A program made the translations under genes and the position numbers. The notes beneath the pieces were generated by a model. It was not told the origin of the DNA. It was given only the letters and a program-made list of their open reading frames with translations, and did not search any database. Shown one piece after another: positions 56,827 to 64,000 of a stretch of DNA of 64,000 nt; position 1 is the stretch's first letter, and each line of letters starts with the position of its first letter. This stretch comes from Meconema thalassinum (Eukaryota > Arthropoda > Insecta > Orthoptera > Tettigoniidae): assembly GCA_946902985.2 (NCBI GenBank), contig OX336388.2:1391050223-1391114222 (forward strand). Direction: 5' to 3'.

Positions 56827-56901
56827 ACATAACTTTATATTAAACAAAAATATTTTCCTTTTTTTTTTGCCAGCCTCCCACCGCCATTCATCTGTGACGT
56901 C
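56795..56901. repeat. Perfect 32-bp fold-back hairpin at the BEL gag break
   Basis: 56795-56826 and 56870-56901 are perfect reverse complements around a 43-bp A/T-rich loop. The stem is gag coding sequence, so DVTDEWRWEAG is encoded on the plus strand of the left arm and on the minus strand of the right arm. Confidence 0.95.
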
Positions 56902-56938
56902 ATAGCCACTCTCAACGCAAGTCACAACTTGCATAACA

Positions 56939-56998
56939 TTAGTTTAGGTGAAGTTAGGTTAAATTAGGTGAGCTGAGGTTAAGTTAGGTTAGCTAGCT
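56939..56998 (+). repeat. TTAGG-like degenerate array
   Basis: Degenerate (GTTAGGT)n-type sequence, a short interstitial relative of the insect telomere repeat. Confidence 0.6.
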
Positions 56999-57135
56999 CT
57001 ATCTCACTCCTACCCAATGATTAAACTTGAAGTACTCTAGAATTCTCTGAATCTGTTTCATGTAATTATTATTTTTGACAGTACTTCGGAAATTTCACCT
57101 TGAAAAATGTCTATACACTTCAATTTTTTTAACTT

Positions 57136-57148
57136 TTATTATTATTAA

Positions 57149-57195
<47 letters not shown>
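57136..57195. repeat. (TTA)n microsatellite
   Basis: About 19 TTA/ATT units with one interruption. Confidence 0.95.
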
Positions 57196-57197
<2 letters not shown>

Positions 57198-57711
57198 CAG
57201 ATTACTCTAATAAAATTTAATTCATGTGTATTGGTTTATATGAAAGTCTCAACAACCAGTCATGGTTGCTCCCACTTTTTGCTCTCTCTTTTTGCTCTCA
57301 TATTTGCTCCCACTTTTGCTCCCTCATTTGCTCACACATTTGCTCCCACGTTTGTTCCCACTTTTTGCTCCCACATTTTGCTCCCCACATTTTGCTCACA
57401 CATATACTCCCACTTTTTGCTCTCACTTTTTTTTTGCTCACACATTTTGCTCACACATTTGCTCCCACGTTTTGCGCTCACTTTTTTGTCCCACATTTTG
57501 CTCACACTTTTTGCTCCCAATTTCTTTTCTCCCACGTTTTGCTCCCACATTTGCTTCCACATTTGCTCCCTCTTTTTGCTCCCACATTTTGCTCATACAT
57601 TTGCTCCCACTTTTTGCTCTTGCTTTTTTTGCTCACACCTTTTTTTTCTCCCCTTTGTTGCTCCAACATTTGCTCCCACTTTTTGCTTCCACATTTGCTC
57701 CCACTTTCAAT

Positions 57712-57868
57712 TAGGTTAGGTTAAGTTAGGTTAGGTTAGGTTAGGTTAGGTTAGGTGAAGTTAATTTAAGTTAGGTTAAGTTAGGTTAGGTTAGTTGAAG
57801 TTAGGTTAGGTTAGGTGAAGTTAGGTTAGGTAAAGTGAGGTTAGGTGATGTTAGGTTTGGTTATAACT
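57712..57868 (+). repeat. Interstitial (TTAGG)n array 1
   Basis: Contains a run of perfect TTAGGTTAGG and interspersed TTAAG/GTGAAG variants. TTAGG is the ancestral insect telomere repeat. Confidence 0.88.
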
Positions 57869-58020
57869 AAGTTTATTATTTGTGCCCCACATTTGCTGCC
57901 ACTTTTTGCTTTAACATTTGCTCCCCCTTTTTTCTTTTTGCATTCCACATATACTCCCTCTTTTTTTCTTTTGCTCACTCATTTCCTCCCACGTTTTGTT
58001 ACCACATTGCTCCCACTTTC

Positions 58021-58138
58021 AAGTTAGGTTAGGTTACGATAGGTTAGGTTAGGTTAGGTGAACTTAGGTTAGGTTAAGTTAAGTTAGGTTAGGTGAAGTA
58101 AGGTTAGGTTAGGCGAAGTTAGGTTAGGTTATAACTAA
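58021..58138 (+). repeat. Interstitial (TTAGG)n array 2
   Basis: Second degenerate TTAGG block with the same variants and the same downstream linker as array 1. Confidence 0.85.
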
Positions 58139-58337
58139 GTTTATTATTTGTGCTCTCATATTCGCTCCCAATTTTTGCTTTGATATTTGCCTCCACATTT
58201 TTGCTTCCACCTTTTGCTCCCACCTTTTGCTCCCACTTTTCCCTCCACATTTGTACTTATATATGCTCCCACATTAAACTATTGTTCTTATTGCCAATCT
58301 GTCTTTACTAGAGCGTAGTCTATGCTTGACAGTTGAC

Positions 58338-58924
58338 ATGGAAATATCAGTGACTAGGTATGGTAAGCCTTATGCATACTATAAAAGATATTCATATATT
58401 GTGAAACGAACCAATAAAAATGGAACTGTTATTTGGCGTTGTTCAAAACAACGTTCAAAACAATGTTGCGGTGACCTAAAAAGTAAAAATAATGTGGTTT
58501 TAAGTGTCAGTGATCATCAATGTAGTGCTCGAAACAAACCACTCTTGCTGTTTACAAAAATCATAAGAATGCTAAAAAGCCAGGGCAAGAAAACAATATT
58601 GCTGCTCAACATAGTTCAACGTTCAAATAAACCTTAACATTATCAAAAGCCACTCAGACTGTACAAGAGGACACTGTAGAGGAAGAGGAAGAGGAACAGC
58701 AAGATTTGACTGGTTTTAGTGATGTTGAGAATAATGTTGAGGATGATAATGGTGATTATAATAGTAGTTATATAGATCATGCTGCTTATGTTTATGATAG
58801 TGATAATGATCGAAAACAAGACAATGACGTTTTCATGCCTATGGTTAACCTGGAAAAAAGATCTACAACAAGCTTTGTTTTTAAAACTATAGCACACTAT
58901 CGTAAAGGCAAAGACTTGTATTAA
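58338..58924 (+). CDS. FLYWCH-type zinc-finger protein with acidic tail (frameshifted)
   Basis: The first ATG in frame is 58338. The N-terminal domain has the FLYWCH pattern: YGKPYAYYKRYSY, IWRCSKQ (Trp and first Cys), QCCGDL, and SDHQCSA (His-x-Cys). This frame stops at 58637. A second frame starting at about 58640 (TLSKATQTVQED, then EEEEEE and an Asp/Asn/Ser-rich region) runs to a stop at 58924 and reads like a natural acidic tail. A single frameshift or small intron near 58620 would join them. FLYWCH domains bind DNA or proteins and are common in transposon-derived and insect chromatin proteins. A decayed relative lies in the Polinton at 46661-46860. Confidence 0.65.
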
Positions 58925-59173
58925 GTGTACATTTATTGTCATAATCATGTATTCTCTGCAATGTTAAATATTCTACCTTTGTACAAAGTAAAACAGCATT
59001 GTACCATTATTAACATTTATTTACGAACTTTATATACATTTGTTTGGTTTGATCATAATATTTTTAAAGGCAATACTAAAAACTAAAACATTATAATTCT
59101 ATACACATATTTTTCTTTCAGTTGTCAACACTTATATTTTCCATTATAATTTCACATTTTTTAAATGTTTTAT
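58925..59173. other. Intergenic, A/T-rich
   Basis: Separates the convergent FLYWCH ORF and the minus-strand ORF at 59174. No feature recognised. Confidence 0.5.
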
Positions 59174-59458
59174 TTAATTAAAACGAACCATGCACCTATT
59201 GTTCTTAAAACCTTCATAAATTAAGTGCACAGGTTGTACAGCATTATTCACTTCATCAAAAACACTCTCCGACATATCATTAAACCGTGTAGGCAGAAAG
59301 TTCTCATAGTTTTCACATATACAAAGAACACGATCAATTTCCGAATCTTGATAATGCGGAATGGAATATTCGTTGGCAATTTGCTGAGCTTCTTTGTCTC
59401 TAAGCCACATGCTTGTCTCACAGCATTCAAAATATTCATTGCAGTAGTCTATAAACAA
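59174..59458 (-). CDS. Unidentified ORF downstream of the BIR-RING gene
   Basis: 94 codons with coding-like composition: Cys and aromatic rich at the start (YCNEYFECCET), then acidic, with LCICENYENFLPTRFND in the middle and KNNRCMVRFN at the end. A polypyrimidine tract and TTTATAG at about 59449-59455 could be a splice acceptor, so this may be an exon, not a whole gene. It follows the RING end of the BIR gene on the same strand by about 90 bp. No family recognised. Confidence 0.4.
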   Translation of the reverse strand: MFIDYCNEYFECCETSMWLRDKEAQQIANEYSIPHYQDSEIDRVLCICENYENFLPTRFNDMSESVFDEVNNAVQPVHLIYEGFKNNRCMVRFN

Positions 59459-59551
59459 TAGGAAAGCATATCTATGACACTCTAAAACAGCTTGTAATAA
59501 TATTGTACAATTAGGTATTCCGCCCTATGCATTGCTAATAAATTATACTAT

Positions 59552-60565
59552 TTATGCAAGAAATGCCCTAACTGTAGCAGATACTACTTTTCTGCATATA
59601 GCACAAGTGTTAAGTGCTAATGCACACATGACACATGCTATCATGTTTCCACAAGGCAAAAATACAACACCTAGTTCACCTTGATAACAAATTTTACATA
59701 ATTGTTGGTCACACTTTTGTATCTGTTCGTGAAACAAGTCTTCTTTTCCAGCCTCATGTATTTGCTCCGCGTGTTCTAGCTCTAAAAGCAATTTTATGTC
59801 TTTTGCTGCAATTACGTTTTTACGAATAGTGTTCACAAATTCCTGACCTTCAAGCAACACCATGTATCTACAGTTAGGTAACCAACGAGCGTGTTCCACA
59901 AAAGGGTCATCAGTCATTTGCCAATCCTTTCAAGCAAATCCACAATGAAAACATATTGTTTTATCACCTTCACCAGTATAAAAAATATCCAGCTTCACTT
60001 AGCTGTTTTGTAAGGTGTTTTAATATTAATGGCCAAATATTTTTGTAAGATTCTAAACGTTTTTCAACAGAGCTGTACTCTGGGTGTGCTAGTGCTTTAG
60101 TCTTGCAAACTCCTATTTTTCAAAAGCACATGCCAATTCAATACTCTCTATGGCATATGGCCCACATATATCGACACTACCGTTGGCTGGTAATACATCA
60201 TTATTATTTATTTGTGATACAGCAACGTAAGTAGTGGCTAATGGCCTTGGGGTTCGGTAAAATGGATACACTGGTATGTTACCCACTTGTTTTCCAAGCA
60301 TGTAAGGACAACAAGGAGACCATCGCAAACGGTCTCTAAAGGGATCACCCCCTTCTTCCCAGTGTGAAAGTTCAATACGACATAACACACAGCGCACAAC
60401 ATCTTCTCGGTTCAAGTAATAGAAACCAGCTCCAGCAAGTTTATGAGCTGACAAAAAGCCTACATACCAGGATTCAAATGGTAACCAACGATCGTTTTCT
60501 GATTTTAAATTTAACCCACGTGGTAAACCGACTTGCTCACTTGTTGTATTTGGTACTAACGCCAT
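59552..60565 (-). pseudogene. BIR-BIR-RING inhibitor-of-apoptosis-like gene, broken
   Basis: On the minus strand from MALVPNTTSEQVGLPRG, BIR1 (about residues 25-95) shows GFYYLNREDVVRCVLC and RWSPCC. The expected zinc-ligand His before RW is Arg. The ORF stops at 60113. BIR2 follows in shifted frames across 60060-59850 (YSSVEKRLESYKN, then TDDPFVEHARWLPNC with its His present). The last ORF (59917-59552) ends in a RING finger CKICYQGELGVVFLPCGN...CAICRK...TVRAFL, where the RING His is Asn. Such proteins normally bind caspases and act as ubiquitin ligases in the cytosol. The gene is intronless from BIR1 to RING, which suits a retrocopy or a virus-carried gene. Frameshifts and two lost zinc ligands argue against function. 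Confidence 0.85.
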
Positions 60566-61183
60566 GTGTTATAATAAAACTTTTGTTTATTGCAAGTTAT
60601 TAACGTTGCACAAGAGCACAGAGTACTTTAAAGCATAATGTATACTTTTTCACAGTCTGTTTACTACGTTAATGGCGTATGACCACACCAAAAAACAAAC
60701 AAAATAACCCATCACTGAATCAATCAATCAATACTTGTGAATAAAACGTTAACGTTAATTGACAATAAATGAAAAAACACCATCAAAAATATTTAATAAT
60801 AAACTGTATGTCCGCACTAACAGTAACCCATGTACTTATTTTCTTTTTATAAAGCTGCAGTCATTTACACCCCCCTTTAACCAATATATAAACAAAAATG
60901 AATGTCATGTCAGTTTGTTCAGATTATCATGTTCAAACCTGTCGATATTCGTTGAAGCCATAGTAAACCACCCATAAATTATTTTTTTTGTTTTTGTTTT
61001 TAGAAAATCCAATATGGCCTTGTACTTTTCCCGGCCAGCAACCAATATGGTCTGGTACCGTTTGCCAATACATAGCCATTAATCAAGAAAGCAATCATTG
61101 TCCCAGTCATGTACAGGTATTGAATTTTTGGCTAGGAGTTTTCAGTAGTGGTAAAATTGACTAGCATTTTATGTTAGGCTTAC
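60566..61183. other. Gene-free stretch between BIR gene and small exons
   Basis: A/T-rich. A 17-codon minus-strand frame starting ATGGCTTCAACG (about 60959) is too short to call. No repeat recognised. Confidence 0.4.
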
Positions 61184-61282
61184 CTGAGTTTTAAATAGTT
61201 CACTCTTTGGCAATGGATGCACTCTAGTGCGTCTCGGATTTTCAGTGACTGCTACGGTGGTAATGCTTTTCTTTCCAAGTTT
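61184..61282 (-). other. Candidate exon b' (homologue of Polinton exon b)
   Basis: 99 nt between acceptor TTATTTATTTTTAG and donor CTCAG|GTAAGC on the minus strand. Open, reading KLGKKSITTVAVTENPRRTR and onward as a basic peptide. Its second half matches 43310-43360 in the Polinton. Confidence 0.55.
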
Positions 61283-61405
61283 CTAAAAATAAATAAAATA
61301 AACTGTTAAAAATACCTAAATTCAGGTTAATACATGCATTACATAAAATAAAATAAAAAATATCAAACAACAAATGAAACAAGTTAGTTTTAATAAACAT
61401 CTCAC

Positions 61406-61498
61406 CTTGACTTGTACTGGCTTCTTGCTGTTTCCTTCTAGTGGGCTCAAAAGTGCAATGATTTCTTCTCTCTCAGACATGTAAGGTATACCGGTTAT
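61406..61498 (-). other. Candidate exon a' (homologue of Polinton exon a)
   Basis: 93 nt between acceptor ATTTATTTGTTTGCAG and donor CAAG|GTGAGATG on the minus strand. Reads ITGIPYMSEREEIIALLSPL and onward without a stop. Acceptor, first 15 nt, last 11 nt and donor match the Polinton exon at 7981-8104. With b' it forms a two-exon cassette of 192 nt (a multiple of three). Confidence 0.55.
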
Positions 61499-61515
61499 CT
61501 GCAAACAAATAAATT

Positions 61516-62413
61516 GTTGCATCCGTTGGATGGCTCCCTCATCCCCTACTATCTACGACCCTCACAACTATACCCAAATAAACGCCTTCTGAATACATCA
61601 TAAAAATCTACTCCACATCTATAAGTCTAATACTTCTTCAACAAGCTCCAATAACCTCACAACTTGAACCTCATTGACCCCGGCCAGCACCTCACATCCT
61701 GAGGAATTTGCAACTATGCGCACTCAACACACGGAAAGCCATAAAACAGTAGAGGTGAGGTCACTCGGGGTCAGTCTTCCTCAGTGCTACCTAGTGCCAG
61801 ACCGCAGCTGAGCGCCGTTCCGACGACTGCCGGAGGGTAAGTGTCTTGCGATCACAACTCCTCACACAGACATTCACACTTTCACCCCCTAGTGCTTGGA
61901 TTGTAATAAGCATCTGAATTATTAACTGCTCTGCCAAATCTAGGTGTACTTCAAGTCAGAAGTACTCATAAACTCATACATATTAGAAGCAACTGGTATT
62001 TTAGTTTATTTCTCTAGTTGTTAATATCCTGCCCTTCCTCCCTCGCCCCGGTAGGATCCAGGTAACACTTAGTTAATTGTTCCAAGGCTTCCGCATTCAG
62101 CCACTGGTCTACGTCACAGTGCTTGTCTCGCGTATAGCGCGAGCCGCCAGTCGCTCAGGTTAGCAGTAATCCTAGTAGCAGCTCAGCTGTTTAGAGCCTT
62201 CTGCACCAAACCTCCCTTAATCCCGATATCACACCCTCGAGCTACCCAACCAGAGAGCACAATTGGGAGTTCTCCTTTCGAGCTCCGTCCACGCTCTTGG
62301 ACTGCTCAAACGCCCACACTTCCTACACACGAACCTCCAGCATCTCCTCAGGTTCCCATTTCTCATCCCCCCAAATATTACATTGTAGAGGGCACACTCT
62401 CAGGTCCCCTACA
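61516..62413 (+). repeat. Candidate LTR/leader of an LTR-type element
   Basis: TGTTGCATCC...CCCCTACA. A primer-site-like ATTGGTGGACCTGCCGGG follows at 62414, then a gag-like ORF. It contains an initiator-like GGTCAGTCTTCC near 61778. The right LTR lies outside the window, so boundaries cannot be tested here. Confidence 0.35.
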
Positions 62414-62825
62414 ATTGGTGGACCTGCCGGGTACCGTGACGCTGTCTCAGGACAACGCCCTAGGGATCACATACAACGTGATTCCACGGAAAAGATCCCA
62501 AACATCCTTTTACAGCCAAGCTTACGCCACCCAAAATCGATTTTTTTTCAGAGTACGGGTCAGGTATTATTAATTACCAACCCAAGCCCGCCCGATCAGA
62601 TATAGGGTTTTCACACGCACCCCTAAATAGAAGCCAGCCATTTATATCCCCCATAGAAAATTACGCCCACCCCATACGGTAGATAAGGGGTAACATTATT
62701 ATTTAATTAACGCCCACCTCAAATCCCCAGTGCCATAGATAGCTCAGGTGCTATGCAACACACCAAATCCATTGAGTATGGGGCGGCTACGTATATACCA
62801 CATTTTGCAACACATCACATAATTC

Positions 62826-63572
62826 ATGTTTACCGCCAAGGGAGAGGTTAGGCGCCAGGATAGGGACGCAACCCCCCACAACGCCAATACCACCAACCAA
62901 TTACCCCCTAAAACCACAGTCATAAACACAGACCCCATAGATAAGGTCCGCACACCCCCTCTCATTAGCACACCGGCACAGAACGCTCGACGACCATTCG
63001 ATAGTCACACCGGCAAGGACATAACCCCCGCATTTTCACGCGTTGCAACACAGTCATTAATCGACACGCGGGAAGCCCATAACAAATTACATACCCTTAT
63101 CCAACGGTTACACAAAACCGTGCGGGACACGAAAGGTGCAACCCTCATCGCGGACATTCAGACCGCTAGCGAGGCAATACAACACACTATCAGTCAAAAC
63201 CTTCTCACGAAAAGAACTGTCCAAAAGGACCTTAAACTATCACGGGACAACATTCACGGAACTGTACAATTTAACACACAAGACGCACCACGATCTCCCC
63301 CAAACGGACCAGGTACCTCACGGGATAAATATTCACAAATCACACTGATGAAACTAGCTGGACGTTCATACAACCGCGAACGATCCAACACTTCGTTACT
63401 TAACGACGACCTACATAGCCGAATCAATCCCACCCCCTTAAATAACCCCAAGATATCATACAGCGCGAACATGGCCCTGCCAGCCAAACACCACATGAGC
63501 CAACCCCCGAGGTCTTCAGGGAACCAACAGGACCCCGAGGAATACATGAGGCGTGACAACTACCATTCGTAA
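62826..63572 (+). CDS. C/A-rich ORF, possible Gag
   Basis: 248 codons, rich in Thr, Asn, Pro, Arg and Gln, with few aromatics. A central helical region (LIDTREAHNKLHTLIQRL, then ASEAIQHTISQNLL) is followed by a basic Ser/Pro-rich part. No zinc knuckle or known domain was seen. Its place about 410 bp after a primer-site-like sequence suggests the gag of an LTR element. The plus strand here is strikingly poor in G and T compared with the rest of the window. Confidence 0.45.
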   Translation: MFTAKGEVRRQDRDATPHNANTTNQLPPKTTVINTDPIDKVRTPPLISTPAQNARRPFDSHTGKDITPAFSRVATQSLIDTREAHNKLHTLIQRLHKTVRDTKGATLIADIQTASEAIQHTISQNLLTKRTVQKDLKLSRDNIHGTVQFNTQDAPRSPPNGPGTSRDKYSQITLMKLAGRSYNRERSNTSLLNDDLHSRINPTPLNNPKISYSANMALPAKHHMSQPPRSSGNQQDPEEYMRRDNYHS

Positions 63573-63969
63573 CGAGGGACAAACATGCCTCGAAAGGGTA
63601 GCTCACTTCCGTCTACGCAAACACACCCGTCACAGAATAGGGACGATATACGCCCACAAAAAAACACCCCAAAGGCACCCAGCTAACCGCCCCCCACAAT
63701 ATAGGGACGATTCCCAACGGCGCTCCGACACACGTATCGAACACGTACGCCGAGCGTACACTCCCTCATACCATGGGCCGATTAATCCCCCACCATATAA
63801 CAGACTTGCCCCTGATTATTACGGATCTCCCCCACTGCACACTCCACAAACGCCTATCCGACGCGAGCGGGGAACGGAGGATTACCCACTTCCGGATCAC
63901 CCTCCGCGGAGACCATACACGCTCCGCCGGAAGCAGTTATGCCACCGCAGCATCTCAGACTGTGAATAG
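63553..63969 (+). CDS. Second C/A-rich ORF, overlapping
   Basis: 138 codons in the +1 frame relative to the preceding ORF, overlapping it by 20 bp. Very rich in Arg, Pro, His and Tyr (PSYHGPINPPPYNRLAPDYY), with no hydrophobic core. It could be a nucleic-acid-binding continuation of Gag after a frameshift. It stops at 63967-63969, just before the window end. Confidence 0.35.
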   Translation: MTTTIRNEGQTCLERVAHFRLRKHTRHRIGTIYAHKKTPQRHPANRPPQYRDDSQRRSDTRIEHVRRAYTPSYHGPINPPPYNRLAPDYYGSPPLHTPQTPIRRERGTEDYPLPDHPPRRPYTLRRKQLCHRSISDCE

Positions 63970-64000
63970 CAAGGCTTCCAACACGTAGGCTACATGCCAC

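Larger units (their letters stand above)
57262..58275 (+). repeat. Alternating TTTGCTCCCACA minisatellite and TTAGG arrays
   Basis: Three blocks of a 12-15 bp unit (TTTTGCTCCCACA and variants: about 57262-57711, 57880-58020, 58150-58275) alternate with two TTAGG-type blocks. Each TTAGG block is followed by the same linker TTATAACTAAGTTTATTATTTGTGC, so a two-part module was duplicated. The overlapping open frames here, up to 214 codons and Leu/His/Pro-rich, come from the repeat and are not genes. Confidence 0.9.

Noticed and set aside
56614..56934. 106-codon minus-strand ORF
   Set aside because: Antisense of the BEL gag fragment running through the hairpin. The gag reading on the plus strand explains it.
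57075..57724. Overlapping ORFs up to 214 codons, Leu/His/Pro/Phe-rich
   Set aside because: They arise from the GCTCCCACA minisatellite, are open in all three forward frames and have no domain.

Overview
The window is repeat-dominated eukaryotic DNA, almost certainly from an insect with a large genome. The sequence shows BEL/Pao, Ty3/gypsy, LINE, Tc1 and hAT elements, interstitial arrays of the insect telomere repeat TTAGG, GT-AG introns, many AT-rich microsatellites and no bacterial gene organisation. No conventional host gene is complete here. The species is inferred only to 'insect, probably hemimetabolous'.

Left flank (1-5965): the integrase end of a BEL/Pao retrotransposon with an LTR-like region, a truncated LINE reverse transcriptase on the minus strand ending at an (ATT)n tract, then the 5' part of a Tc1-like transposon.

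Centre (5966-52755): a Maverick/Polinton, the class of giant virus-like transposons. Its ends are AG...CT, it has about 1.7 kb terminal inverted repeats (TIRs), and it is flanked by a perfect 6-bp target duplication (CAGATG) inside the Tc1 element. Only about 12 kb is Polinton. On the plus strand it has a candidate promoter, small exons, a broken protein-primed family B DNA polymerase, a small Cys-rich ORF, a decayed FLYWCH zinc finger and a broken integrase near the right TIR. Capsid, protease and packaging ATPase genes were not found.

An intronic (TA)n tract of the Polinton took about 35 kb of LTR elements. Gypsy A (8135-30217) is a tandem provirus, LTR-internal-LTR-internal-LTR, on the minus strand with nearly intact gag and pol. 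A candidate solo LTR (30246-43161) is itself split by Gypsy B (30810-40966), a derivative that lost RT, RNase H and most of integrase. The right part of the Polinton also holds a hAT MITE (8-bp duplication), a 292-bp tandem repeat and a 223-bp tandem repeat.

Right flank (52756-64000): the other end of the split Tc1, SINE-like pieces, a candidate 3' terminal exon, two inverted copies of a tRNA-bearing repeat, the 5' end of another BEL element ending in a fold-back hairpin, and alternating minisatellite and TTAGG arrays. Next is a virus-like gene cluster: a FLYWCH protein, an unidentified ORF and an intronless BIR-BIR-RING gene of the inhibitor-of-apoptosis type. Two small exons there are homologous to the Polinton's own small exons. 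The window ends in a C/A-rich LTR-type leader with two ORFs.

Inferred order of events: Tc1, then Polinton, then the solo-LTR family, then Gypsy B, with Gypsy A youngest because its LTRs are nearly identical.
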